From: Bacillota bacterium
GTDB taxonomy: Bacteria; Bacillota; Sulfobacillia; Sulfobacillales; JAIMBI01
DNA: 32,287 bases
Assembly (NCBI GenBank): GCA_021846565.1
Contig: JAJZWS010000034.1
Coordinates: 1 to 32,287, forward strand
Direction of reading: 5' to 3'
The notes beneath the pieces are model-generated. The model was not told where the DNA came from. It saw only the letters and a program-made list of their open reading frames with translations, and did no database searches. This document shows positions 24,804-32,287 of the stretch, piece after piece (within the stretch, counting starts at the first letter, position 1; each line of letters begins with the position of its first letter). Position numbers and translations under genes: made by a program.

Positions 24804-25146
24804 CCATCACGGCCAGAAACCCTCCGAGCGCCCCAAAGAATGCTCCGGCCGCGAGCGCCAAACCCACCGAGCCCAGCGGGAGCCCGGTTTCAGCGGCCAC
24901 CAGACTCCCCACGACCGCCAGGGTGAGCCCGGCGAGCGTCCCGTTGAGCCCCGCCCCCGAATCACTGGCGCGCCCGGCAAACCACCCCGCCCCGGTGCCC
25001 ACCCCCACGCGAGCCACCCAAAGCGCCGCCGCCACGATGGACGCCCTCAGCGGGGTCCGGTCAGCGGCCACGGCCAACCCCAGCGCCAGCAGCACGGCCA
25101 TCGCCAGACCGACCGCCACGCCGCGACCCACGGCCCGGAGGCGCAT
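24799..25146 (-). CDS. YrzE/TIGR04086-like membrane protein
   Basis: The 115-residue protein is almost wholly hydrophobic, with about four membrane segments (VAVGLAMAVLLALGLAVAA; SIVAAALWVARVGVGTGAGW; GTLAGLTLAVVGSLVAA; a C-terminal Gly-rich one). It also has the Gly/Ser-rich loop GRASDSGAGLNG. The pattern fits the YrzE-like TIGR04086 family of Bacillota, which has no known function. The ATG at 25146 is six bases after GGAGGG; a second ATG two codons earlier is too close to it. It lies between two SASP genes. Confidence 0.7.
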   Translation of the reverse strand: MRLRAVGRGVAVGLAMAVLLALGLAVAADRTPLRASIVAAALWVARVGVGTGAGWFAGRASDSGAGLNGTLAGLTLAVVGSLVAAETGLPLGSVGLALAAGAFFGALGGFLAVMG

Positions 25147-25199
25147 TGCCATCCCTCCGCGGTATCTTACGCGGCGGCGCACGGCGCTAGAGCAGTCTT

Positions 25200-25233
25200 C
25201 CGGCCGCACCCGTCCGTCACGGGGTGAGGCCGG
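25200..25233. terminator. Hairpin downstream of SASP 2
   Basis: CCGGCC, one mismatch (G/A), CACCC, a ten-base loop, GGGTG, then GGCCGG form an 11-bp stem. It begins 15 bases past the stop of the minus-strand SASP 2 gene. There is no T-run. It would end or stabilise the SASP 2 message. Confidence 0.45.
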
Positions 25234-25248
25234 CGTCCCTGTCGGTCA

Positions 25249-25503
25249 TCACCGGTCGCGGCGGTCCCTGGCCATCGCCTGCCGGCCCCGCGCCACCAGG
25301 CGCCGCACCATGTGGCCCCCCAGCGTGCCTACTTCCCGAGTGGTCATGTTGGCAAAGCCGCGCTCGGCGATGTCGTCCTGCAGCCCCAGGTCCTGGGCCA
25401 CCTCACACTTCAACGACCGGAGCGTGTCACGCCCCGCCCGGGCACCCAAAAGCTCGGAAGGCCGGCGCGTCACGCGCCACCGCTTCCCGTCTGCCTTCTT
25501 CAT
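25249..25503 (-). CDS. Alpha/beta-type small acid-soluble spore protein (SASP 2)
   Basis: This 84-residue protein is a second, divergent SASP. A basic N-terminal extension (MKKADGKRWRVTRRP) precedes the conserved helix RSLKCEVAQDLGLQDDIAER, with Glu-Val-Ala in the GPR site and a Cys just before it. Then comes FANMTTREVGTLGGHMVRRL with the DNA-contacting Gly-Gly and Arg residues. The extension and Cys are not in SASP 1. The ATG at 25503 follows GGCGGGAAG. It is on the strand opposite to SASP 1 and is followed by the hairpin at 25200-25233. Confidence 0.88.
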   Translation of the reverse strand: MKKADGKRWRVTRRPSELLGARAGRDTLRSLKCEVAQDLGLQDDIAERGFANMTTREVGTLGGHMVRRLVARGRQAMARDRRDR

Positions 25504-25526
25504 GCGGTGACTTCCCGCCTTCCTTC

Positions 25527-25553
25527 GCCTGAGATCTCTCTCTCGACTCAGGC
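25527..25553. terminator. Hairpin between surE and SASP 2
   Basis: GCCTGAG and CTCAGGC form a 7-bp stem with a 13-base purine/pyrimidine-rich loop, starting three bases after the surE stop on the minus strand. No T-run follows. It may end the dinG-surE transcript ahead of the spore gene. Confidence 0.4.
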
Positions 25554-25555
25554 CG

Positions 25556-26371
25556 TCACTCCGTGCGGCTTAGCGTGTCCCGCGGCCGGCGCTCCATGCG
25601 GAACACATCGGCCGGCACCAGCAGATTGTCCACCGGAGCCAGCGCCGCCTGCGCATCGCGGGCCGTTAAATCGATGGACAGGGGCGTCACCGAGACAAAG
25701 CCCGCGGCGACCGCCACCACATCAGTGTCGGGCGCCTCGCTGGCGTCATCGGCCAACCCCGCCATCATGTACCAGTCACGCCCGGCCGATGGCGCTTGCC
25801 GCTGAAATTCGTTCAAATAGTGACGCTCACCCAGCCGTGTGATGCGCAGGGCCGGTGGTACCGCCGCCCCCAGCGGTGGCAGGTTCAGGTTGTAAAACAC
25901 CCCCGGAGGCAGGGGCCGATATGCGTGGTCCAGCCACCAGGCCACAAAGGTCGCGGCTTCGGCCATGTGCGCCCCGCCCCGCTCCGCGAGGGACACGGCC
26001 ACTGCGGGCGTACCCATGAACGCCGCCTCCATAGCAGCCGACACGGTGCCGCTGTAGAACACGTCGCGACCGAGATTGGATCCATGGTTGACGCCGGACA
26101 GCACGAGGTCCGGCGGACCGGGCAGCAGCTTCTCCAGCGCCAGCTTGACCGCGTCCACGGGGGTGCCGCCTACCGCAAACCCGCGGATTCCTGGCTCGAC
26201 GTGGTGCGCCGCGACCGAAATGCGCTCAGTTAGAGTGATGGCGTGGCCACTGGCGCTCCGATTCCCATCGGGTGCCACCACCACCACGTCACCGCGTTCC
26301 CGCACCGCATGCGCGAGCGCCCGAATGCCCGGGGCGTCAATGCCGTCATCGTTCGTCACCAAAATCAACAC
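25556..26371 (-). CDS. surE: 5'/3'-nucleotidase SurE
   Basis: SurE is a metal-dependent phosphatase that removes phosphate from nucleoside 5'- and 3'-monophosphates and short polyphosphate. The 271 residues open with the metal-binding LVTNDDGIDAPGI, then APDGNRSASGHAITL, the GVNHGSNLGRDVFYSGTVSA segment with the conserved Asn, and FYNLNLPP. The GTG at 26371 is eight bases after GGGAG; a GTG three codons upstream overlaps that motif. It is 45 bases downstream of dinG and probably cotranscribed. Confidence 0.94.
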   Translation of the reverse strand: MLILVTNDDGIDAPGIRALAHAVRERGDVVVVAPDGNRSASGHAITLTERISVAAHHVEPGIRGFAVGGTPVDAVKLALEKLLPGPPDLVLSGVNHGSNLGRDVFYSGTVSAAMEAAFMGTPAVAVSLAERGGAHMAEAATFVAWWLDHAYRPLPPGVFYNLNLPPLGAAVPPALRITRLGERHYLNEFQRQAPSAGRDWYMMAGLADDASEAPDTDVVAVAAGFVSVTPLSIDLTARDAQAALAPVDNLLVPADVFRMERRPRDTLSRTE

Positions 26372-26416
26372 GCAATTCACTCCCGTTCCATCCCATGGCC
26401 TATCGTCTGATTCCGT

Positions 26417-29374
26417 TCAATCCCGAGGAGGCGCCAAGCGGGCGCCGCTCCTCGCCCCGGCAAACGCCGCCACCTGCTCCAGGACGGTGAGCGTGTCCCC
26501 CAGGACCAACTGGGGGCCCGGGAGCGATCGAAGAAACGCCCGGCCGTAGCGCGTCCCGGTGCCGCGCGGCCCGGCCCCGGCGGGGAGAATGCGAGGGTCC
26601 AGCACCACCACCGCCCCGCGGTCGGACTCGGTGCGCAGCAGGCGCCCGAATCCCTGCCGAAACTTCAGGATCGCCTGCGGCAGCGACCGCGCCGCGAAGG
26701 CAGATCGCCCGTGTTGCGCCAGCACCTCGGCGCGCGCCTGCTCGAGCGGTTCCCCCGGGTACCCAAACGGGAGCCGTGCCAAGACGACCGCGGCCAAGGC
26801 GGGACCGGGCACATCGACCCCTTCCCACAAGCCACTGGTCCCCAGCAACACACTACTGGAATGGGTCCGCAGATGGGCGGCCAGTTGGTGGGCGCTGCCA
26901 TGGGGTCCCTGCACCAACAGATCCAGTCCCGCAGCGGCGAGCGGTGCATCCAGATGATCCGCCAGCGTACGGACCGCCGCCCGACTGGTCACCAGGACCA
27001 TCAGCCGGCCTTCGAGGCGAAGCGCCAGTGCCTGCACAAATTCCGCAACCCGCCGGAGATGCTCGCCGTCATTGGGCAGGGGAAAGTCCCAGGGAACGGC
27101 CAGCAACGACTGGTCGTGGGTGGCAAACGGCGATGGATAGGGCGTGACCGGCGCGTCGGGCGCCAACCCCAACTGCCCCCCGAGATAATCGAAACGCCCC
27201 TCAGCCGTCAGCGTCGCCGACGTGAGTACGGTGCCTCCCGGCACTGCGCGCCAGAGCTTCTCATCCAACAGGCGGCCGGGATTCAGGGGAGCGCGCCGAA
27301 TGGTCACCTGCGTGGCCGCGGCGTTCCATTCCCACCAGTCTACCCAGTCATCGCTCCGCTCGCTGAAGGCCTGCAGTCCCACCGCCAGTTCTTGAACCAC
27401 GCGCTCCATCCGCCCCAACTGCAACCAGCGCACCGCCCGACGGTCGGAGGCGGAATCGTCGGCTTCGGCTTCGGCCATCGCATCGGCCAGTTGCCGTGCC
27501 GCCCTGGCCACGCTGTCGGCCGCCTCGCGCAGCCGTGCGGCCGCCCCACTCTCTTCGAGCGCGTCCGCCACCGCAGGCACCACGCGCAGAGATTCCACCC
27601 AAGACGCCCCGCCGGCAAGTACCGGGGCGTCTCCTTTCCACCGACCCCCGACGTCCACGAGCGCCAGAGCCGCCTGGTGCAGCAGGGCCCCGTTGGCGTG
27701 CAGCGACTCCCGCACGCGGTCGGCGCGAGCCCCCAGCAGCTCATGGCTTTTTCCCAGCATGCTCGTGGGCTTCGCCCAGTCCGCCAGCAGGCGGGCGGCC
27801 CGAACCAAGTCCACGCGAAGCCCCAGCGCTTGGTCAGCAACGTCCGGCAGGTGGTGCGCCTCGTCGACCACCAGATGCTGAAATTCCGGCAGGACACCGC
27901 CCTGAGCCGCGTGAGCCAGCAGCAGCGCGTGGTTGGTCACCACCAGGTTCGCTCCCTCGGCCAGGCGCCGACTCTTGCGCATGTAGCAGGACCCCGCAAA
28001 CCGGCAACGGGCGCCCAGGCACGCGTCGGGGTCGGCCGCCACCCCCTCCCACACCTCCAGGGCACCGGGCATGCGGCCCCCCACCCATTCGTCGCGCTCC
28101 CCAGACTCGGTGTCGACCAGCCACGAGATCAAAGAGGCGGCCGCCACGCGCTGCTCCCAGTTCCAAGCGATGTCCACCCCTCCGGTCTCTTCTTCGGCCT
28201 TCAGCAGGCAGGCGTAGCGTGCCCGGCCCTTCAGCAGCGCACGCGGCACGTCTTCCAGTCCCAGTGCTCGGAGCGCTTCGGGCAGGTCTTTCTGCCACAG
28301 CTGATCCTGCAGGGCCACGGTGTGCGTCGCCACGACCACCCGGCTCCCGTCCCAGGCGGCCTGCCGCACGGCGGGCAGGAGGTAGGCGAGGCTTTTTCCC
28401 ACCCCGGTGCCCGCCTCCGCCACCAGCGTCCCCCCGTCCGCCAGCGCCAGCTCGACTGCATCCGCCATCGCCACCTGGCCCGGCCGGGACTGCCAACCCG
28501 GGTGCAGGGTGGCCAGCGGTCCCCCATGCCGGAACCAGTCACGGATGGGCCCCATCTCCACCTTGTGCCGATCCAACGGCACCGCCGCCGGTTCGGGAAC
28601 GGGACGAAACAGCGCCGCCTCCCCGCCCGCTGGCGCCGTGCCCCATGTCCACCAGTCGGCCTCGCGGCCCACGATGCGCTTCAGCAGGCCGGTAGTGGCG
28701 GGCCCCAACTGACCGAGGCGGCGATGAACCGCGGCCATCACGTGGTAGCAGGCGGCCACGTCGGTCCGGGCATCGTGGGACGTGCCGGGGACGGCCAGAT
28801 CCAGGGCCAACTGCGCAAGCTTGTAGTTAGCGCGAGTTGGAAACGCAATCCGCGCCCAATCCCACGTGTCCAGACCGCTCACCAGACGAAGCCCGGCCTC
28901 GGCCAAAAAGTTTAGGTCGAAGGCCACGTTGTGGCCCGCGACCGGAGTTTCCCCCACAAACGCCTGGAGGGCAGGACGCACCACGCTCCACGGGGGAGCC
29001 GCCGCCACGGCGCCGGCATCGAGTCGCGTGAGTCGCAGGATCTCCTGGGGGATGGGTGCCCGCGGCCGCACCAGACTGGACGCCATCTGCAACACCGACG
29101 CTGACCCACCCGGATCGACCCGCAGCGCCGCCACCTGAATGATTTCGTCGCGCATCGGGTCCAGTCCGGTGGTCTCCAAATCCAGAATCACGAGCGGACG
29201 CGCCAGCAGGGCAGCGGCCGGCGGCAGGTTCCAGTCCGCCGGGTCCCACGCATCCACCGCCAGCGGCGCCCAAGTTTCCTGGGACCATGCCCAGGTCCCA
29301 TGGCTTTCGGGGTGCCGGTTCTCTTGCCTCGGTTTCACGATCGACGCCCCTGTTCCCACACTGTGATCGGCCAT
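26417..29374 (-). CDS. dinG: DinG-family helicase with N-terminal 3'-5' exonuclease
   Basis: The 985 residues join a DEDDh exonuclease and an XPD-like helicase, the Gram-positive DinG form. The exonuclease (about 60-215) keeps all its catalytic residues: LDLETTGL, HNVAFDLNFL and SHDARTD. After a linker comes the helicase, with Walker A AEAGTGVGKS (about 319-328) and four Cys that fit an iron-sulfur cluster (YACLL near 389; CLGARCRFAGSC at 452-463). DEAH box VVDEAHHLPD (about 502-511) and C-terminal LLGTSGLWEGVDVPG and FRQGFGRLLRTESDRG follow. The combination suits DNA repair or processing, but note that B. subtilis DinG is a nuclease without helicase activity. The ATG at 29374 follows GGGAGGA by ten bases; the longer frame upstream overlaps the divergent gene. 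Confidence 0.95.
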   Translation of the reverse strand: MADHSVGTGASIVKPRQENRHPESHGTWAWSQETWAPLAVDAWDPADWNLPPAAALLARPLVILDLETTGLDPMRDEIIQVAALRVDPGGSASVLQMASSLVRPRAPIPQEILRLTRLDAGAVAAAPPWSVVRPALQAFVGETPVAGHNVAFDLNFLAEAGLRLVSGLDTWDWARIAFPTRANYKLAQLALDLAVPGTSHDARTDVAACYHVMAAVHRRLGQLGPATTGLLKRIVGREADWWTWGTAPAGGEAALFRPVPEPAAVPLDRHKVEMGPIRDWFRHGGPLATLHPGWQSRPGQVAMADAVELALADGGTLVAEAGTGVGKSLAYLLPAVRQAAWDGSRVVVATHTVALQDQLWQKDLPEALRALGLEDVPRALLKGRARYACLLKAEEETGGVDIAWNWEQRVAAASLISWLVDTESGERDEWVGGRMPGALEVWEGVAADPDACLGARCRFAGSCYMRKSRRLAEGANLVVTNHALLLAHAAQGGVLPEFQHLVVDEAHHLPDVADQALGLRVDLVRAARLLADWAKPTSMLGKSHELLGARADRVRESLHANGALLHQAALALVDVGGRWKGDAPVLAGGASWVESLRVVPAVADALEESGAAARLREAADSVARAARQLADAMAEAEADDSASDRRAVRWLQLGRMERVVQELAVGLQAFSERSDDWVDWWEWNAAATQVTIRRAPLNPGRLLDEKLWRAVPGGTVLTSATLTAEGRFDYLGGQLGLAPDAPVTPYPSPFATHDQSLLAVPWDFPLPNDGEHLRRVAEFVQALALRLEGRLMVLVTSRAAVRTLADHLDAPLAAAGLDLLVQGPHGSAHQLAAHLRTHSSSVLLGTSGLWEGVDVPGPALAAVVLARLPFGYPGEPLEQARAEVLAQHGRSAFAARSLPQAILKFRQGFGRLLRTESDRGAVVVLDPRILPAGAGPRGTGTRYGRAFLRSLPGPQLVLGDTLTVLEQVAAFAGARSGARLAPPRD

Positions 29375-29395
29375 CCGCGTGCCGTCCTCCCGCCA

Positions 29396-29401
29396 ATTGT
29401 A
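29396..29401 (-). promoter_or_regulatory. Candidate -10 box for dinG
   Basis: TACAAT on the minus strand stands 22 bases before the dinG start, in the divergent gap 29375-29492. No convincing -35 hexamer was seen 16-18 bases upstream. It is offered only as a possible promoter. Confidence 0.25.
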
Positions 29402-29492
29402 CCGTGTGGCATGCCGCCTGGTTGTTGGGGCACGATACGGGCGGCGGAACGACGCGCCACAGCGGCGCGGCCATCCCGAAAGCGAGGCGCAC

Positions 29493-29876
29493 ATGTACGG
29501 CACAGACAGTCGACCCGGCCCCCAGCCAGCGAGGCAGGCGACCCACCGCGGGCGCGAAGTGACCCTGATGGCCCGCTTCGACCGGCCCGAGCAGGCCGAG
29601 CGCGCGGCGCAGGCGCTGCGCGCCGCGGGCTTTGACATTGTTCAGCTGGCGGACGGGGCGCCCGGCGGCCCCGAGCCGGTGGGGGCCCCCCTGGTGGAAT
29701 GGGGCCGGTACGGATATCAAATGGGTGCGCTGGACGACAAGTGGACGACGGCCGCCGCGTGGGAGAATCCCCTGGGATTGACCCTGGGCAGCGGCACGCT
29801 CCTCACGGCCGTTGTCCCCAGCGCCGACCGCCAGCGGGCCGCTCAGGTTATCGAAGCGGCGGGGGGCCGCTTATAG
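29493..29876 (+). CDS. Unknown 127-residue protein, divergent from dinG
   Basis: I do not recognise this protein. The ATG at 29493 follows GAGG by five bases. After a basic N-terminal stretch (about 1-25), VTLMARFDRPEQAERAAQAL followed by RAAGFDIVQLA looks like a beta-alpha-beta unit, similar in layout to general-stress-type small proteins with a ferredoxin-like fold. The second half has TAAAWENPLGLTLGSGTLLT and a repeat of the same kind of unit (LLTAVVPSADRQRAAQVIEA), so two half-folds may pack together. The 3' end overlaps the convergent PHP gene by 34 bases. It is one of only two plus-strand genes here. Confidence 0.65.
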   Translation: MYGTDSRPGPQPARQATHRGREVTLMARFDRPEQAERAAQALRAAGFDIVQLADGAPGGPEPVGAPLVEWGRYGYQMGALDDKWTTAAAWENPLGLTLGSGTLLTAVVPSADRQRAAQVIEAAGGRL

Positions 29877-30967
29877 CCCCCGGGGTCGCCGGAGGCGGGA
29901 CCCTGGGCGCGAAGGTACACCGGATTGGTCACCACAAAAGGCACCCAGCGCCGCCCGCTCTGCCGGGCGGCCTCTACGCGCCACACCCCAGGGGCGTCGG
30001 CAGCCCCGGCCCACGCCACGCCTTCATGCTGCGCCACGGGCACGCCGTTGCGCAGCACGGCCAGCTGCACGGGGCACGGACTTTCCACCGTCAGGATGAT
30101 GCCGGGCTGCCAGGGCGCCTCCTCCCCCATGGCCCATACGTGATCGCCCCGGCTGGCCCAAAACCGAAATCCCTTGGGAAACCCGCCCCCCTGCCCACTC
30201 AGGCACTGCACGCGGCCCGCCGCGAGCGCCTCCAGCACCTGTGCCCGATCGGCCCGCCAGTCGGCCCCCCCAGACAGGGGTGCCGACGTGAGCGCGTGCG
30301 TTCGCAAGGTGTTGAACGACACCGGATATGGAAACACCACGACGCCCAGGGGCGGTCGACCCAGCACCACTGCGTGCGCATCGACGCCGGCCACCCCCAC
30401 CACCCGACGGCGCTGACCCAGCCGGTCCCACAGCGCCAGCGTCGCCGCCGTGGGCCGTTCGCTGCCGCGGTACGGATGGCGCAGCGCCCCGATGCCGGAC
30501 ACGATCCCGTGCACACTCCGCATCCACTGGGACAAGTGGTTCCAAATTTCAATCCCCGTATAGGCGTCCCCCTCGCGGTCCGCCCATCGGTAGGAGGGGA
30601 GCTTCAGCACCGGATTGCCGGGATCGTCCGGGTGGGCGACGAACCCCAGATGTCCCTGGGCCGCCGCCTCGAGCGTGAACTGGGCAAACGGGCGGCACCG
30701 GTCGGGCACGTCCCTGCCGCCAAGTGCCAAGTAGTGGTTTTGCGGCGGCGTCACCTCGACGCCCACCAGCAGGAGCACGCCTCCCCAGTACCCTTCGCCG
30801 GGGTCATGCCGAGCCGCCGCCGTGTCATGGTCCGTCAGCCACACCACATCCACGCCGGCGGCCCGAGCCGCCGCCATGATGTCCCCGACGGTGCCGTGCC
30901 CGTCGGAGTAGCGCGAGTGCACATGCAGGACCATGCTGACTTCGTGCCACAATGGCGTTCGACTCAA
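29843..30967 (-). CDS. PHP-domain metallohydrolase, CehA/McbA-like
   Basis: The PHP core has the metal ligands HVHSRYSDG (His 15, His 17 and Asp 22 from the TTG start), LTDHD, GVEVT, AHPDD, GIEIWN and VAGVDAH. These fit phosphoesterase-type hydrolases related to CehA/McbA. The C-terminal third (about 270-374) has no metal ligands and looks like a beta-sandwich (GIILTVESPCPVQLAVLR). The substrate is unknown. The TTG at 30967 overlaps the thioesterase stop as TTGA; an ATG at 30934 would shorten the first strand. It is convergent with the small unknown gene, overlapping its end by 34 bases. Confidence 0.82.
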   Translation of the reverse strand: MSRTPLWHEVSMVLHVHSRYSDGHGTVGDIMAAARAAGVDVVWLTDHDTAAARHDPGEGYWGGVLLLVGVEVTPPQNHYLALGGRDVPDRCRPFAQFTLEAAAQGHLGFVAHPDDPGNPVLKLPSYRWADREGDAYTGIEIWNHLSQWMRSVHGIVSGIGALRHPYRGSERPTAATLALWDRLGQRRRVVGVAGVDAHAVVLGRPPLGVVVFPYPVSFNTLRTHALTSAPLSGGADWRADRAQVLEALAAGRVQCLSGQGGGFPKGFRFWASRGDHVWAMGEEAPWQPGIILTVESPCPVQLAVLRNGVPVAQHEGVAWAGAADAPGVWRVEAARQSGRRWVPFVVTNPVYLRAQGPASGDPGGYKRPPAASIT

Positions 30968-31395
30968 GGGCTTGCGGGCCGAATCGCCCGGTGCACCGAG
31001 GCGCCGGGCAAAAATCGTGCGCGGGCGTCGGCCATCACCCGGCCGTCGACCCGCGCGAGCGTCGCCCGCGCCGCCACCACCCGGTGCGCCGACCGCCAAG
31101 CCCACCCCTCGACCACGAGGGGGACACCCACCATCACCGGGTGCCGATAACGCACCGTGAGCTCCACGGTGGCCGCGTCCCCCTCGGTCTCCTGCCAGAC
31201 GGCGTGCCACATGCCGTCATCCAGGATAGCGGCAATCGTCCCCCCGTGCGCCACTCCTGTGAATCCCTGGTACCGCGCGGGCACCACCAGCTGCGCAGTC
31301 ACGGGATGGCCCAGGTGCCACTCGACGTGGAGTCCCTCGGGGTGGTCAGGGCCGCACACCCAACAGCAGTTTTCCCCAGACCCTGGTCCGCTCAC
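30964..31395 (-). CDS. PaaI-family hotdog thioesterase
   Basis: The 143 residues match the PaaI/4HBT hotdog fold. The N-terminus NCCWVCGPDHPEGLHVEW carries the CxxCG-type start of this subgroup, then GVAHGGTIAAILDDGMWHAV with the conserved HGG and catalytic Asp region, and VELTVRYRHPVMVG. It would hydrolyse an acyl-CoA or similar thioester; the chain is unknown. The GTG at 31395 overlaps the amidohydrolase stop by four bases and has no clear ribosome-binding site, so it depends on coupling. Confidence 0.88.
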   Translation of the reverse strand: MSGPGSGENCCWVCGPDHPEGLHVEWHLGHPVTAQLVVPARYQGFTGVAHGGTIAAILDDGMWHAVWQETEGDAATVELTVRYRHPVMVGVPLVVEGWAWRSAHRVVAARATLARVDGRVMADARARFLPGASVHRAIRPASP

Positions 31396-32287
31396 GATCC
31401 GGTCAGCTCCCGGGCCCGGTGCATGCTTTCCCTTAGGACCGCCCCCTCGTCAAAGGTGGTGATGACCCCGTCGTCCAGCACCACCTGCCCGCCGACCACC
31501 GTATACCGCACGTCGCCCGGCGTGGTTGCGTAAACCAGCGCCGACAGCGGATCGGCATGCGGGACCACGTGAGGCGCCCACCAGCTCGCCACCGCCAAAT
31601 CGGCCCAGCGGCCTACCGCCAGGACGCCGCTGTCCCAGCCCAGCGCCCGCGCGCTGCCCCGCGTCGCCAGCCGGAGCGCGTCGCGCGCCGAAAAGGCGGC
31701 CGGGTCGCCCGTGGCCGACTTCTGCAGCCACGCCGCCAGCCGCATCTCCTGGAAGGGATCCAGGCGGTTCGTACTGGCCGGACCATCGGTGCCGAGGCCC
31801 ACGGTGACGCCCGCCCGCTCCAGCGCGATGACCGGCGCCACCCCATTGCCCAACTTGAGATTGGATGTGGGGCAGTGGATCACCGCTGCGCCGGACCCGG
31901 CGAGCCGAGCGATATCCGCATCCGTCAGGTACACCCCATGCGCCACGACCGTCCGCCCGGTCAAGAGACCCACCTCGTCCGCCCACCCGATGGGCGAAAG
32001 GCCCACGCGGTCGCGGAGCTGATGCACCTCGTCCTCGCTCTCCGCCAGGTGGATGTGAATGGCGAGCCCATGCTTTTGTGCCGCCTCGGCAATCTGGGTC
32101 GCCAGCGGCGCCTCCACCGTGTAGGGAGCGTGGGGCGCGAGCCATCCAGAGACGCGGCCGCCGCGGCCGGCCAGCTCGGCGGCCAGTGCCACCGCCTCCT
32201 CCACAGCCGCCTGCGCGCCCGCCCCGCCCGCCAGGCCGCGTCCCACCATGGCCCGCAGCCCGGATGTTTCCGCCGCGCGCACCACCG
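31392..32287 (-). CDS. MTA/SAH deaminase-type amidohydrolase (partial)
   Basis: The window holds the C-terminal 297 or so residues of an amidohydrolase-superfamily deaminase; the N-terminus is cut off by the right edge. It shows HAPYTVE, the zinc-ligand HIHLAESEDE, HGVYLTD, the characteristic HCPTSNLKLGNGVAP, GLGTDGPASTNRLDPFQEM with the catalytic Asp, and a C-terminal beta domain (VGRWADLAV). It fits MtaD (S-adenosylhomocysteine and methylthioadenosine deaminase). Aminodeoxyfutalosine deaminase is a close paralog and cannot be excluded. Last visible gene of the operon with the thioesterase and PHP gene. Confidence 0.88.
   Translation of the reverse strand, partial: VVRAAETSGLRAMVGRGLAGGAGAQAAVEEAVALAAELAGRGGRVSGWLAPHAPYTVEAPLATQIAEAAQKHGLAIHIHLAESEDEVHQLRDRVGLSPIGWADEVGLLTGRTVVAHGVYLTDADIARLAGSGAAVIHCPTSNLKLGNGVAPVIALERAGVTVGLGTDGPASTNRLDPFQEMRLAAWLQKSATGDPAAFSARDALRLATRGSARALGWDSGVLAVGRWADLAVASWWAPHVVPHADPLSALVYATTPGDVRYTVVGGQVVLDDGVITTFDEGAVLRESMHRARELTGS

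Noticed and set aside
26711-28915. A 734-codon plus-strand ORF
   Set aside because: It is antisense to dinG, whose catalytic motifs are all intact; the product has no recognisable motifs and is rich in Pro, Arg and His, typical of a high-GC shadow.
29699-31150. A 483-codon plus-strand ORF
   Set aside because: It is antisense to the PHP and thioesterase genes, which have family motifs; the conceptual product has none.

Overview
This window comes from a high-GC (about two thirds G+C by eye), endospore-forming member of the Bacillota. The evidence is a PolC-type replicative polymerase, two alpha/beta-type small acid-soluble spore proteins (SASPs), YlxR, YlxQ, YpmA and YrzE-like proteins, and the rpsB-tsf-pyrH-frr-uppS-cdsA-dxr-rseP-proS-polC-nusA-ylxR-ylxQ-infB gene order known from Bacillus and Clostridia. 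The high GC, frequent GTG and TTG starts, short 196-residue EF-Ts and archaeal/eukaryotic-type ProRS suggest a deep lineage such as Sulfobacillus, Thermaerobacter or Symbiobacterium relatives. That placement is an inference; no rRNA gene is present.

Region 1 (about 1-18800, all on the minus strand, transcribed right to left) is one long housekeeping cluster. A promoter near 18800 and a leader hairpin precede rpsB, tsf, pyrH and frr. Then come a 65-residue unknown ORF, uppS, cdsA, an AI-2E-family membrane protein, dxr, rseP, ispG, proS, a GT2 glycosyltransferase, polC and a wrecked MFS transporter gene. A second promoter and a hairpin-bearing leader lead into nusA, ylxR, ylxQ and the 5' part of infB, which leaves the window at its left edge. 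Many genes overlap by 1-32 bases. The cluster joins translation (S2, EF-Ts, RRF, ProRS, IF2), UMP kinase, the MEP isoprenoid pathway (Dxr, IspG) feeding undecaprenyl diphosphate synthesis (UppS), phospholipid synthesis (CdsA), regulated proteolysis (RseP), replication (PolC) and transcription control (NusA). rimP, usually between polC and nusA, is absent from that position; the transporter remnant lies there.

Region 2 (about 18800-20200) is gene-poor. It holds a LexA-box-like palindrome, an inverted repeat, one unknown single-pass membrane protein and a frameshifted small membrane-protein gene.

Region 3 (20205-24339, minus strand) carries miaB, hflX (with a substituted G4 motif), a TPR lipoprotein, a NUDIX hydrolase and a ypmA-like gene. 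Region 4 (24538-25503) is a spore cassette of two SASP genes flanking a YrzE-like membrane protein, separated by strong hairpins. Region 5 (25556-32287) holds surE, a 985-residue exonuclease-helicase DinG, a small plus-strand unknown gene, a CehA/McbA-like PHP protein, a PaaI-type thioesterase and an MTA/SAH-deaminase-type amidohydrolase cut by the right edge. The last three overlap by 3-4 bases and look like one operon.

I found no CRISPR array, insertion sequence, tRNA or rRNA gene, and no clearly new multi-gene system. The best leads are a ylxQ frame without a stop codon running through infB, the missing rimP, the NusA and S2 leader hairpins, the orphan LexA-like site and the two unknown small proteins.
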